29,922 nt of DNA from DATKZH01 sp964475955 (GTDB lineage Bacteria; Planctomycetota; Planctomycetia; Pirellulales; Thermoguttaceae), in the NCBI GenBank assembly GCA_964475955.1, contig CAYYZY010000090.1, forward strand, positions 1-29,922. The letters are read 5' to 3'. Below, in pieces: positions 1 to 8,497 of this stretch. The stretch's first letter is position 1. Each line of letters begins with the position of its first letter. The notes under the pieces are model-generated. The model searched no databases and was not told where the DNA came from. It saw nothing but the letters and a program-made list of their open reading frames with translations. The position numbers and the translations under genes were made by a program.

Positions 1-60
1 GACGTCGACCCCGCCTACGCCGACGACGTCCTCCTCGAAGGCAACTGGGTCGAGGTATAG
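1..60 (+). CDS. C-terminal end of an upstream protein (partial)
   Basis: The first 60 bases read as an open frame of 19 codons, ending LLEGNWVEV, followed by TAG at 58-60. The gene starts before the window. The codon use (strong G/C third positions) matches the neighbouring genes and a hairpin follows the stop. The fragment is too short to name a family. Confidence 0.55.
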   Translation, partial: DVDPAYADDVLLEGNWVEV

Positions 61-68
61 GGTTGGGT

Positions 69-88
69 GGCCTGGGACTTTCCCAGCC
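69..88 (+). terminator. Short hairpin after the upstream gene
   Basis: CTGGGA (72-77) and TCCCAG (81-86) form a perfect 6-bp stem with a 3-base loop, beginning 12 bases after the stop at 58-60. No run of T follows, so termination activity is a guess from position only. Confidence 0.3.
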
Positions 89-111
89 CGAATCATAGCA
101 TATGGGCTCGT

Positions 112-183
112 GGCGACCCGATTCATCGGGTGTCGTTTTCGTCAGGGCGGAGCGGCTTCAGACCGCATGAATGCGGTCACTAC
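112..183 (+). repeat. Two-hairpin dispersed repeat, family A copy 1
   Basis: Two small palindromes sit side by side: GACCCGATTCATCGGGT (115-131) and GACCGCATGAATGCGGTC (161-178), the latter followed by ACTAC. A second copy with the same two hairpins in the same relative order, but in reverse orientation, lies at 28212-28268. The rest of the 61-432 gap shows no convincing gene. Confidence 0.75.
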
Positions 184-432
184 AAACGTCGTACGAACAA
201 ACCGGGCCCGGACTCGGCTTGCCCCGGATGGCGGTTTTGGCTAATACGGGTCTTGCTCGCATTTTCCCTCGTGTGGCGCCAAACCGCCTTTTCCATTCTT
301 CGCAAAGCGCCCAGGCTGCGGCCGCCTGACGGGCTGGGCCATGTCGGTGCTGCCGGCTTGGCCTCCCGGAAGCTCTGGGCAGGGCCCGGCCGTGTCGCGG
401 CGGTCCGGCGCGCGCCGGTTGTGAATGTCGTG

Positions 433-1404
433 ATGGTCGGATCGGGTCAATACCTCAGGGCGGGGTCGGTGTTGGGGCTGCTGTTGTGGCCGCTTTTGGG
501 CTGCGCCGTGCTCGAGCCGGATTCGGAGTTGCCGGTCGAGGCCGCCTTGTCGGCCGAGGCGGGCAAGGTGCTTCGGATCGAGCCGCCCTCGGAACGGCCC
601 CAGCCGGTGAAGAAGGTCGTGGCCCCGGTGGAGAAATTTGCCGACCGGATGGCCGACGCCGTGGAGCCGTCGAACGATCGCGACTGGTCGCCCGACATGG
701 CCCGACTGCCCCACGCCGAGATCGACGGCCGGCGGGTGACCGTTTACAACATCCGCAACTGCGACTACCACACGCCCGACGACTACGAGGTGCGCTACTA
801 CGACAGGACGTTCGACCTGGATCGGCTGGAGTCGGTCGATTTCATCGTGGTGCCGTTTCTCGCCTCGCCGGGGCTGGCGCACGTGATGATGAGCTTCGGT
901 TTCGAGGGCGACGAGTACGTGGGGCTTTCGGTGGAGATCCGCCGGGAGAAGGGCGAGAAGTACGTGCCGCTTTTCGGCGTGCTGCGCCAGTTCGAGCTGA
1001 TGTACGTGATCGGCGACGAGCGGGACCTGATCAGGCAGTGCACCGACGTCTACCTGAACGGCGTGTACGTCTATCGGTCCAACCTGACCCGCGAGGAGGG
1101 CCGGGCGCTGTTCGTCGACGTGATGCGCCGCGCCAACCAGTTGGCCAACCGGCCCGAGTTCTATCACACCTTTGCGAACAACTGCACGACGAACATCGTG
1201 CGCCACATCAATCGCCTGGGCACGCGGAAGCTGCCCTACAACCACCAGGTAATCTTTCCGGGCAAATTCGACGAGCTGCTCTACGACCGGGGCCTGATCT
1301 CCGGCGACGTCTCGTTCGCCCAGGCCCGTCTGCGCGCGAGGGTGAACCTTTCGGCCTATCTGCACAGCGACAGCGCGGAGTACTCGTCGAAGATCCGGCA
1401 GTAA
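433..1404 (+). CDS. DUF4105-like lipoprotein
   Basis: A 323-residue protein probably anchored to the membrane by lipidation. The N-terminus has a short hydrophobic stretch ending LLWPLLGC, a lipobox with Cys near residue 19. The body from about residue 95 (RVTVYNIRNCDYHTPDDYEVRYYDRTFDLDR, here abbreviated) followed by AHVMMSFGF and HTFANNCTTNIVRHIN resembles the DUF4105 / Lnb N-terminal periplasmic family, in which a conserved His and Cys suggest a cysteine-peptidase-like fold; that reaction is not proven for the family. ATG 433 was chosen because it places the signal peptide at the start; GTG 421 and GTG 430 are in frame just upstream. The same frame stays open back to 67, but that part runs through a palindromic repeat and is not protein-like. 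Confidence 0.75.
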   Translation: MVGSGQYLRAGSVLGLLLWPLLGCAVLEPDSELPVEAALSAEAGKVLRIEPPSERPQPVKKVVAPVEKFADRMADAVEPSNDRDWSPDMARLPHAEIDGRRVTVYNIRNCDYHTPDDYEVRYYDRTFDLDRLESVDFIVVPFLASPGLAHVMMSFGFEGDEYVGLSVEIRREKGEKYVPLFGVLRQFELMYVIGDERDLIRQCTDVYLNGVYVYRSNLTREEGRALFVDVMRRANQLANRPEFYHTFANNCTTNIVRHINRLGTRKLPYNHQVIFPGKFDELLYDRGLISGDVSFAQARLRARVNLSAYLHSDSAEYSSKIRQ

Positions 1405-1494
1405 GGCGGTGGCGCGGCGTTCTGGAAAGAGTCCGGCCGCTCGGCGCCCGCAACTGCTGCGACCGCCGTGCTTCGCAACGGGCGCCCCCGGGGC

Positions 1495-1522
1495 GGAACG
1501 ACGCGGAGGGCGTTCCCTACAG
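1495..1522 (+). repeat. Dispersed repeat, family B copy 1
   Basis: GGAACG...CGTTCC with an outer CTACAG: the segment GGAGGGCGTTCCCTACAG (1505-1522) nearly matches the right arm of the perfect inverted repeat at 26864-26897. It lies in the 326-base gap between the DUF4105-like and DUF1846 genes; nothing else was seen in that gap. Confidence 0.65.
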
Positions 1523-1730
1523 ACGTTGTCGGCGGATGGCGCATCGCCGTTTTGGGGAACTCGACGACGGTGCGCTTCCTCCGGTCCGGTTGACGGCGCC
1601 GTCGGCCCGGCACTATAGTGGAGCCGACCTCGGTCTGCATTGCCTGCGGTTGAGGACTCGCGATCGCACATCACGCGGGGCCCGTCGGGTCGGACGACGC
1701 GCAACCGGGAGAAGCTGTAGGGAGGCGGCC

Positions 1731-3287
1731 ATGGCGACGAGGGAATCGGTCACCGAGCGTTCCGCGGAAGCGCCGATGGTAAAGGGTTTCGACGACCGGC
1801 ACTATCTCGCGGAACAGAAGGCGGCGATTCTCGAGCGCGTCGACCGGTTCGACAACAAGCTCTACTTGGAATTCGGCGGGAAGATCCTGTTCGACGGCCA
1901 CGCGGCGCGCGTTTTGCCGGGCTACGACCCGAACGTCAAGATGCGGCTCTTGAAGGAGCTGCGCGACAAGGCCGAGCTGCTGTTGTGCATCCACGCGGGG
2001 GCCATCGAGCGGAAGAAGATCCGCGCCGACTTCGGCATCACGTACGACGCCGACGCGATGAAGCTGATCGACGACTTTCGCGAGTGGGGCATGGATTTCC
2101 GCGGCGTGATCATCACGCGGTTCGACGACCAGCCCGGCGCCGTGATGTTCAGGAACAAGCTGATGCGCCGCGACGTCGACGTCTACACGCACCGGTCGAC
2201 CGAGGGCTATCCGAGCGACGTCGCCCGCATCGTCAGCCAACGCGGGTACGGCGCCAACGCGTACGTCCCCACGAGCAAACCGCTGGTCGTGGTGACCGGT
2301 CCCGGGCCGGGCAGCGGCAAGCTGGCCACCTGCCTGAACCAGATGTACCACGACCACCAGCGGGGCATCCGGTCGGGCTATGCCAAGTTCGAGACGTTTC
2401 CCATCTGGAACCTGCCGCTCGGCCACCCGGTCAACGTCGCCTACGAAGCCGCCACGGCCGACCTGGGCGACGTGAACATGATCGACCCCTTCCACCTCGA
2501 GGCGCACGGGCGGACGGCCGTCAACTACAACCGCGACGTGGAGGCGTTTCCCGTCTTGCGCAAGATCCTGGAGCGGATCACCGGAGGCGACGCGATCTAC
2601 CGTTCTCCGACCGACATGGGCGTCAACCGCGCCGCCGCCGGAATCATCGACGACGCCGTGGTTCAGCGCGCGGCCCGGCAGGAGGTGATCCGCCGCTTCT
2701 TCCGGTCGACCTGCGAATACGCGTCGGGCCTGGCCGACGAGGCGACGGTCCAGCGGGTCGAACGGCTGCTCGACGTTCTGGACGTCGTGCCGGAGGACCG
2801 CCGGGTGGTCGAGCCGGCGCGGCGGGCGGCGCGCCGGGCGGAAGACAAAGGAAAGCGGCACGAGGGCATCTCCTGCGGCGCGGCGGTGAAACTGGCCGAC
2901 GGCGCGGTCGTCACCGGCACGAACAGCCCGCTGATGCACGCCGCGTCGGCCCTGGTGCTCAACGCCGTCAAGCGCCTGGCCCGCGTTCCCGACGCGATTC
3001 ATCTGCTCGCGCCCAGCATCACCGAGTCGGTCGGGAGATTGAAGAACGACGTGTTGAACAGCCGGGCCGCCAGCCTCGACCTGGAGGAAACGCTGATTGC
3101 CCTGGCGATCAGCGCCATCACCAACCCCACCGCCCAGCTCTGCGTGGAAAAGCTCAAGGAGCTGCGGGGCTGCGACGCGCACATGACGCACATGCCGACC
3201 GCGGGCGACGAGGCCGGGCTGCGCCGCCTGGGCGTCCACGTGACGAGCGACCCCAACTTCTCCAGCAAGAACCTGTTTGTCCCCTAG
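1731..3287 (+). CDS. DUF1846 (UPF0371) family protein
   Basis: A 518-residue cytoplasmic protein that matches the DUF1846 family along its whole length (family members are about 490-510 residues). Diagnostic stretches are NKLYLEFGGKILFDGHAARVLPG split around residues 42-64, FGITYDADAMKLIDDFREWG around 101-120, and GPGPGSGKLATCLNQ from residue 190, which looks like a P-loop nucleotide-binding motif. Later stretches AHGRTAVNYNRDVEAFPVL and the end DPNFSSKNLFVP are also typical. The biochemical function of the family is not established. ATG 1731 follows a GGAGG at 1721-1725; no signal peptide is present. The frame stays open upstream to 486, but there it overlaps the previous gene out of frame and reads as low-complexity Arg/Pro/Gly, so it is not used. 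The family is best known from Firmicutes, so its presence here is somewhat unexpected. Confidence 0.9.
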   Translation: MATRESVTERSAEAPMVKGFDDRHYLAEQKAAILERVDRFDNKLYLEFGGKILFDGHAARVLPGYDPNVKMRLLKELRDKAELLLCIHAGAIERKKIRADFGITYDADAMKLIDDFREWGMDFRGVIITRFDDQPGAVMFRNKLMRRDVDVYTHRSTEGYPSDVARIVSQRGYGANAYVPTSKPLVVVTGPGPGSGKLATCLNQMYHDHQRGIRSGYAKFETFPIWNLPLGHPVNVAYEAATADLGDVNMIDPFHLEAHGRTAVNYNRDVEAFPVLRKILERITGGDAIYRSPTDMGVNRAAAGIIDDAVVQRAARQEVIRRFFRSTCEYASGLADEATVQRVERLLDVLDVVPEDRRVVEPARRAARRAEDKGKRHEGISCGAAVKLADGAVVTGTNSPLMHAASALVLNAVKRLARVPDAIHLLAPSITESVGRLKNDVLNSRAASLDLEETLIALAISAITNPTAQLCVEKLKELRGCDAHMTHMPTAGDEAGLRRLGVHVTSDPNFSSKNLFVP

Positions 3288-3351
3288 CCCGCCGCGCCGC
3301 CGGCCCGCCGCGCCGGATGCGGCATTCCCCTCGATTTCCAGGAGAGCCTCG

Positions 3352-4689
3352 ATGAGCCGTTTGCCGCGAATGCCGCGTCGTCGTTTCCTCAAACGGAGTG
3401 CCGCCCTGGCGGGCGCCGCGGTGGCGGCGCCGTACGTGCTTCCTTCCGGCGTGCTGGCCGCGCCGGGGCGACCCGGTGCGAACGGACGGATCGGGATCGC
3501 GTTTATCGGCACGGGACGCCGGGCCAACCAGATGCTCGGCGACCTGAAGAACCTCCCCAGCCTGCCCGGCGAAGTGCAGTTGGTGGCCCTCAGCGACGTG
3601 TGGCCCAAGAAGTGCCGCGAGTACGTCACAAGCTATGAGGAGAAGGTGCTCGGCCCGAAGGGCGGGAAGACGGGCGCCGACTACGCCGTCTACCAGGACT
3701 ACCGCAAGCTACTGGAGCGGGACGACGTCGACGCCGCGATCGTCACCACCGTCGACCACTGGCACGCCCTGCCCGCCATCCACGCATGCCAGGCCGGCAA
3801 AGACGTCTACGGTGAGAAGCCGCTCACGCTCACCATCGCCGAGGGCCGGGCGATGGTCGAGGCGGTGCGCAAGTACGGTCGCGTCTTCCAGACCGGCACG
3901 CAGCAGCGGTCGTATCTGCGCAACCGCCAGGGGTGCGAACTGGTGCGCAACGGGCGTCTGGGTAAGATCAAAGAGGTCATCTGCACCAACTACGAGAGCT
4001 CCAGGCCGTGCCGTGCCTACGACCTGCCGACCGAGCCGGTGCCCGAGGGGCTCGACTGGGACCGGTGGTGCGGCCAAACCGAGCCGCGGCCGTTCAGCAT
4101 GCACGTCTACCTCACCTACAACGATCCCGGCTGGCAGCGGCTGCGGGAGTATTCGGGCGGGCTGATGACCAACTGGGGCGCGCACGGGCTCGACATGGTC
4201 CAGTGGGCCCTGGGCACCGACGACACCGGGCCCGTCGAGATCGAGCCGCACGGCAACCAGTTCAACAGCCGGGTCACCTTCCGCTACGCCGGCGGAGTGG
4301 AGGTCAAGCTCCAGACCGACGGCCGCGTGCTCGGCGGCGGCCACTTCATCGGCGAAAAGGGTGAGCTCGTGATGACCCGGGGCAAGTTCAACACGATCCC
4401 TATCAGCATCTCCCAGGAGCCGCTCACCGACTCCGACCTTCGCCTGTATCGAAGCGACAACCACCTCCAGAACTTCATCGACTGCATGAAGTCGCGCGAG
4501 AAGTGCGTGGCCGACGTGGAGATCGGCCACCGCACGGCCACCATCTGCCACCTTTCGGCCATCGCGCGCCGGCTCGGCCGCAAGCTCCGCTGGGACCCCG
4601 AAGAGGAGACCTTCCCCGGCGACGACGAGGCCAACGCGTACCTCGACCGCCCGAAGCGGGCGCCGTACCAGTTGCCCGATCCGGTGTAG
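3352..4689 (+). CDS. Tat-exported Gfo/Idh/MocA family oxidoreductase
   Basis: A 445-residue NAD(P)-dependent oxidoreductase of the Gfo/Idh/MocA family, which acts on sugars, inositols and related polyols. The N-terminus has a Tat signal: RRRFLK (residues 9-14) followed by a hydrophobic Ala-rich stretch to about 37. The Rossmann fold begins at RIGIAFIGTGRRANQ (46-60), and the family motif EKP is at 155-157 in DVYGEKPLTL, where the Lys normally serves in catalysis. The C-terminal half has GGLMTNWGAHGLDMVQWALG, typical of the exported planctomycete subgroup. ATG 3352 has AGGAGA at 3340-3345; the upstream in-frame ATG 3277 overlaps the previous gene and lacks a ribosome site. Substrate cannot be told from sequence. 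The gene lies 64 bases after the DUF1846 gene and may share its transcript. Confidence 0.93.
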   Translation: MSRLPRMPRRRFLKRSAALAGAAVAAPYVLPSGVLAAPGRPGANGRIGIAFIGTGRRANQMLGDLKNLPSLPGEVQLVALSDVWPKKCREYVTSYEEKVLGPKGGKTGADYAVYQDYRKLLERDDVDAAIVTTVDHWHALPAIHACQAGKDVYGEKPLTLTIAEGRAMVEAVRKYGRVFQTGTQQRSYLRNRQGCELVRNGRLGKIKEVICTNYESSRPCRAYDLPTEPVPEGLDWDRWCGQTEPRPFSMHVYLTYNDPGWQRLREYSGGLMTNWGAHGLDMVQWALGTDDTGPVEIEPHGNQFNSRVTFRYAGGVEVKLQTDGRVLGGGHFIGEKGELVMTRGKFNTIPISISQEPLTDSDLRLYRSDNHLQNFIDCMKSREKCVADVEIGHRTATICHLSAIARRLGRKLRWDPEEETFPGDDEANAYLDRPKRAPYQLPDPV

Positions 4690-4710
4690 TCGGGGTTTTT
4701 GGAGAGGACC

Positions 4711-4743
4711 GCGTGGGTCTCGTACCTCGACCCACCCCACGAA
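4711..4743 (+). repeat. Dispersed repeat, family C copy 1
   Basis: GTGGGT (4713-4718) pairs with ACCCAC (4730-4735). The 18 bases GCGTGGGTCTCGTACCTC and the following GACCCAC recur at 9634-9663 with a 2-base insertion. It lies between the ends of two convergent genes. Confidence 0.65.
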
Positions 4744-4776
4744 GCCTGAGTTCGTCTGACCACGCAGAAGCGGCGA

Positions 4777-4804
4777 CGAGTCACCCCAAAAAGGGGCCGA
4801 CTCG
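4777..4804. terminator. Bidirectional hairpin between convergent genes
   Basis: CGAGTC (4777-4782) pairs with GACTCG (4799-4804), and CCCC (4784-4787) pairs with GGGG (4793-4796) around an AAAAA loop. It sits between the stop at 4689 (plus) and the stop at 4808 (minus), the expected place for a shared terminator. There is no strong T-tract on either side. Confidence 0.5.
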
Positions 4805-4807
4805 GAT

Positions 4808-6874
4808 TTACCGCACCGTGTGCGTCACCGGCCAGGAGGCGCGGCGGGGGTCTTCGTACAGGCCGATTTTTTCAATGGGGATGCGCTCGAACCCGAGCCG
4901 AAACGCGGGCGAGTCGTCGCGCAGGCGGAAGTCGCCCGACTCGCGGTCGACGAAGTGCGGGTCCTCGCCGATGAGGTTGTCCTTCATGGTCACGTAGGGC
5001 CGGGCCTCCTTGCGGATGCCGTCCCAGTTCTCGCCGACGACGATGTTCCGGGCGACGAGCGTGTACTTGGGCACGTAGGGCTCGTCGTCCAGGATGCCGG
5101 CCAGGTGCGGGTACTTCGTGCTGTACGGCGGACGGTCGTGGTCGACCTCCTCGAGCTTCTTCTGCATGTGCCAGCCGCCGCCGGGGACGATGTACTGGTT
5201 GGCCCAGCCGATGCCCCGGGCGTCGACGTGGATCGCCGGGCGGCAGTCGACGAACACGTTGTTCACGATCGAGTTGTCGCGCCCGCCGCCGACCATGGCC
5301 GCGCGCGTGACCCGGTAGAAGAGGTTGCCCGTGATCCGGGTGCCGCTGAAGGCGTCGTCGAGGTACACGCCCACGCAGCCGCGGTCCTCGAACCCGGAGA
5401 TATGGTGGAGGTAGTTGTGGCGGATCACCGTGCCGCGCATGGTCCAGTTGCGCCCGGTGTAGATGGCCCCGGCGTCGTTCGACTCGTAGCACACGCTGTG
5501 CAGCTCGTTGAGCTCGATCAGGTGGTCGTTGCCGCCGAAACCCATGCCCATGTGCGGGGCGTTGTGGATCAGGTTGTGCGACGCCCGGTTGCCCACGCCC
5601 CGCAGCGTGATGCCCGGCCGGTAGACGCGCTTCACTCGGGCGTAGTGGTGGACGTGGTTGTTCTCGGCATAGTGGCCGGCGGGGGTGAGCGTTTTGCGGT
5701 CGCCGCCGGAGAGGGCGATGCCGCCGGCGCCGGTCTCGTACACGTCGCAACCGACGACCCCGTGCCCGCGCCCGCCCGAAACCTGCACGGCCCGGCCGCC
5801 CAGCAGCCGAAACGTGCAGCCGACGATCGCGTTCTGCTCGCCGCCCCGGATCGTGACCGCCGTGCCGCGGGCGGCTTCCATGGTCATTCGCTGGAGCGTG
5901 ACGTGCGAAGCCTCCCGCAGCCTGACGACCCCGCCGAGCACCGAGACCATCGTCTTGCCCGCAGCCGGCGGGCCCGGCGGCCAGAAGTAGAGGACGCCCG
6001 TTTCGCGGTCCAGGTACCACTCCCCGGGCCGGTCGAGTTCGGAGAGGAGGTTGAACGCGTAGTACCACCTGCCTTTGCGGTAGCCGTAGTTGTGGTAGGG
6101 CGGTTCGACCTCGATGATCCGCTTCTCGGGGTCGATCCGCTTGACGCGGTGCCGCTGGTCCGACCAGTCGTGGAACCAGTAGCCGTGCACCCAGACGTCC
6201 TTCTCCTCGGCCCAGCGTTTGGGGCGATCGCCTTCGTAGACGAAAATGCCCTTCTTGTGGGTCATGTGCCGGCCGCGGCGCACCGGCTCGCCGACCATCT
6301 CCACGATGCGCACGAACCCCTCGTTGGGCCACCGGGCGAGCGTCATCGCCTCCCGGCCGAAGAAGACCTCGATGCCGCCCCCGCCGGGCGAGCCGAAGTC
6401 GTCGATACCCAGCGCCCGCAGATCGGCCTGGAGCACGTTGCCCCGGGCCGCCGGGTCGAGCATCTCGAGGACGGCCGAATCGGCGACGGGCTGGAACCGG
6501 TCGACCATCTTGCCGGCCACCAGGCGCACGGTTTCGCCCTCGCGGCCGCGGTAGACGATCGGCGCGTCGGCCGTCCCGGAATCCTCCTTGCCCAGCTCAA
6601 ACGGCTCGTCGAACTCGTAGATCCCGCCGCGCAGCTCGACCGCGCACCCGGCCGGCGGCAGTTCACCCAAGGCCTTCAGCTTGCGGACTGCGTCCCGCGC
6701 CCGCTCCAGGGTCGCAAAGGGGCCGTCGGTCTTGTCGGCGTTCGCCTCGGAAAGCTGACCCGACCAGTCGTCGCTGCCCTGCGGCGAGACGTAGAAGGTA
6801 GCCTCTTGGGCAACACACAACGAGAGACAGCCGAAAAGCACGACGGCACAGCCAACGGCGGTTCGGGCGGGCAT
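4808..6874 (-). CDS. Secreted right-handed parallel beta-helix protein
   Basis: A 688-residue exported protein. Residues 1-22 form a signal peptide (hydrophobic core AVGCAVVLFGCLSLCVA). It opens with the motif ATFYVSPQGSDDWSGQ and PFATLERARDAVRKLK (near residues 25-66), the usual start of secreted beta-helix proteins of the DUF1565/pectate-lyase-like kind. From about residue 320 on, repeated strand patterns such as VTLQRMTMEAARGTAVTIRGG and NAIVGCTFRLLGGRAVQVSGG show the parallel beta-helix coils, with several NxxH patterns (NNHVHHYAR, HNLIHNAPHMGMG). It is likely to bind or cleave a polysaccharide, but catalytic residues cannot be assigned. The ATG at 6874 is preceded by AAGGAGA on the minus strand. 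It diverges from the CE15 esterase gene, which suggests a shared plant-type polysaccharide target. Confidence 0.88.
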   Translation of the reverse strand: MPARTAVGCAVVLFGCLSLCVAQEATFYVSPQGSDDWSGQLSEANADKTDGPFATLERARDAVRKLKALGELPPAGCAVELRGGIYEFDEPFELGKEDSGTADAPIVYRGREGETVRLVAGKMVDRFQPVADSAVLEMLDPAARGNVLQADLRALGIDDFGSPGGGGIEVFFGREAMTLARWPNEGFVRIVEMVGEPVRRGRHMTHKKGIFVYEGDRPKRWAEEKDVWVHGYWFHDWSDQRHRVKRIDPEKRIIEVEPPYHNYGYRKGRWYYAFNLLSELDRPGEWYLDRETGVLYFWPPGPPAAGKTMVSVLGGVVRLREASHVTLQRMTMEAARGTAVTIRGGEQNAIVGCTFRLLGGRAVQVSGGRGHGVVGCDVYETGAGGIALSGGDRKTLTPAGHYAENNHVHHYARVKRVYRPGITLRGVGNRASHNLIHNAPHMGMGFGGNDHLIELNELHSVCYESNDAGAIYTGRNWTMRGTVIRHNYLHHISGFEDRGCVGVYLDDAFSGTRITGNLFYRVTRAAMVGGGRDNSIVNNVFVDCRPAIHVDARGIGWANQYIVPGGGWHMQKKLEEVDHDRPPYSTKYPHLAGILDDEPYVPKYTLVARNIVVGENWDGIRKEARPYVTMKDNLIGEDPHFVDRESGDFRLRDDSPAFRLGFERIPIEKIGLYEDPRRASWPVTHTVR

Positions 6875-6954
6875 GGGATTCTCCTTCGTCGGGGGCAGGA
6901 TCGGCGTGGTACGATCCGCCGACGCGCCGGCGGATCGATTCGCGAGGGACCCCT

Positions 6955-6983
6955 CTTATACCACGCATGGCCGCCGCTTGCCA
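6955..6983 (-). promoter_or_regulatory. Predicted promoter for the beta-helix gene
   Basis: On the minus strand, TATAAG (6955-6960) is preceded by TGG (6961-6963), an extended -10 element. A weak -35 (TGGCAA, 6978-6983) lies 17 bases upstream. It is about 80 bases ahead of the ATG at 6874. Confidence 0.4.
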
Positions 6984-6995
6984 TAACCGGGCGAT

Positions 6996-7024
6996 TTGTG
7001 ACGCTGCCGGGAGCCGGATAGAAT
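6996..7024 (+). promoter_or_regulatory. Predicted promoter for the CE15 esterase gene
   Basis: TTGTGA (6996-7001), a 17-base spacer, and TAGAAT (7019-7024) resemble a sigma-70 promoter, 45 bases before the ATG at 7070. Its -35 is only 12 bases from the -35 of the opposing promoter, so one regulator could control both genes. Confidence 0.45.
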
Positions 7025-7069
7025 GGCGATTCCCCGCGCCCGACTACCCGAATAATAGGAGACGCCCTC

Positions 7070-8401
7070 ATGACGACGCTTCCCGGAACACGCCTCCTGC
7101 GGCGCACGATGGCGGCGTGCCTGCCCGCAGCGTTGGTCCTCTCGCTCGCCGCCGGCGCCGCCGCCCAGCCCAAGGACACGATCTACGACGAAGCCAAAGT
7201 GCCCGACTACGTCCTGCCCGATCCGCTGGTGATGCAGGACGGCAGTCGGGTCGCCGACGCCGAGACCTGGCGCAGCGAGCGCCGGCCCGAGGTGCTGCGG
7301 CTCTTCGAGGAGCACGTGCACGGGCGCAGTCCGAAAGCGCCGCAGAGGATTGCGTTCGAGGTTGCGTCGGTCGACGACGGGGCGCTCGGCGGCAAGGCCA
7401 CGCGCAAACAAGTGACGGTGTTCCCCACCGGCGACCGCGACGGGCCGACGATGAACTTGCTCCTCTATCTCCCCAACGCCGCCGACAAGCCCGTGCCGGC
7501 CTTTCTCGGACTCAACTTCTACGGCAATCAAACGGTCAACGCCGACCCGGGCATTGCCATCTCCGACCGGTGGATGCGGCCGACGCGCTCGATGGGCGTC
7601 GTCGACAACCGGGCCACGGAGGCTTCGCGCGGGCGCGCGGCCGGGCGGTGGCAGGTGGAGAAGGTCGTGGGCCGCGGCTACGGCCTGGCCACGGTCTATT
7701 ACGGCGATATCGAGCCCGACTTCCCCGACGGCTGGAAGCTGGGGCTGCGCCGCGCGTTCTTCTCGGCCGGCAAAGATAGCCCGTTCGGGCCCGACGACTG
7801 GGGCTCGATCGGCGTTTGGGCGTGGGGCTTGAGCCGCGCGATGGACTACCTGGAGCAGGAATCGGCCGTCGACGCGCAGCGCGTGGCCGTCTTGGGGCAT
7901 TCGCGGCTCGGCAAGACGGCGCTTTGGGCCGGGGCGCAGGACGAGCGGTTCGCGATCGTCATCTCGAACAACTCGGGCGAGGGCGGCGCGTCGCTGGTGC
8001 GGCGGCGGTTCGGCGAGGCGATCCACCATTCGGTCAGCATGGTCCCCTACTGGTACCGGGCGCGGTACCGGGAGTACGCGTGGCACGAGTCGGCGCTGCC
8101 GGTCGACGCCCACATGCTCGTGGCCCTGGCCGCGCCCCGCCCGGTCTACGTGGCCAGCGCCACGGAGGACCTGTGGGCCGACCCCCGCGGCGAGTTCCTG
8201 GCGGCCAAGCACGCCGAGCCGGTCTACGCGTTGTTCGGCCTTGCGGGCCTGGGCGTCGACCGGATGCCCCCGCCCGACCACCCGGTCGGCGACTTCATCG
8301 GCTACCACGTGCGCACCGGCAAGCACAACGTCACCGCCTACGACTGGGACCAGTACCTCGACTTCGCCGACCGGCACTTTGGGCACGGTCGGGGGAGGTG
8401 A
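7070..8401 (+). CDS. Secreted CE15-type glucuronoyl esterase
   Basis: A 443-residue alpha/beta hydrolase resembling carbohydrate esterase family 15, which splits ester bonds between glucuronic acid on xylan and lignin alcohols. A signal peptide covers residues 1-32 (RRTMAACLPAALVLSLAAG...). The nucleophile motif GHSRLGK (276-282) carries Ser278 and the Arg that follows it, which helps form the oxyanion hole in CE15. GEGGAS puts Glu304 at the acid position, ATEDLWADP (364-372) matches the second acid loop of bacterial CE15, and His419 in GKHNVT is the likely catalytic histidine. All expected catalytic parts are present and the length is normal. The ATG at 7070 has AGGAG seven to eleven bases upstream. 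The family is clear; the natural ester is inferred from it. Confidence 0.88.
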   Translation: MTTLPGTRLLRRTMAACLPAALVLSLAAGAAAQPKDTIYDEAKVPDYVLPDPLVMQDGSRVADAETWRSERRPEVLRLFEEHVHGRSPKAPQRIAFEVASVDDGALGGKATRKQVTVFPTGDRDGPTMNLLLYLPNAADKPVPAFLGLNFYGNQTVNADPGIAISDRWMRPTRSMGVVDNRATEASRGRAAGRWQVEKVVGRGYGLATVYYGDIEPDFPDGWKLGLRRAFFSAGKDSPFGPDDWGSIGVWAWGLSRAMDYLEQESAVDAQRVAVLGHSRLGKTALWAGAQDERFAIVISNNSGEGGASLVRRRFGEAIHHSVSMVPYWYRARYREYAWHESALPVDAHMLVALAAPRPVYVASATEDLWADPRGEFLAAKHAEPVYALFGLAGLGVDRMPPPDHPVGDFIGYHVRTGKHNVTAYDWDQYLDFADRHFGHGRGR

Positions 8402-8442
8402 AGTCCTCGCCCGCCGAGAGCGTGGGCCGCTATATCAACGTG

Positions 8443-8470
8443 TTGCATTATTGCACTGGAATGCTATAAT
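8443..8470 (+). promoter_or_regulatory. Strong predicted promoter of the toxin-antitoxin-like pair
   Basis: TTGCAT (8443-8448), 16 bases, then a perfect TATAAT (8465-8470) with an extended TGC in front (8462-8464). The start codon follows 27 bases later. The partly palindromic TGCATTATTGCA (8444-8455) inside the promoter is a candidate operator for the XRE protein encoded two genes on; this last point is inference. Confidence 0.65.
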
Positions 8471-8497
8471 CCAATCGCGGTGACTGCGGAGGGGGCA

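Noticed and set aside
486..1730. Upstream in-frame extension of the DUF1846 gene
   Set aside because: It overlaps the DUF4105-like gene in another frame, reads as Arg/Gly/Pro-rich filler and lacks a start with a ribosome site; ATG 1731 has GGAGG.
4820..7021. A 733-codon plus-strand frame opposite the beta-helix gene
   Set aside because: Antisense shadow with biased Val/Asp/Ala/His composition and no signal peptide or motifs.
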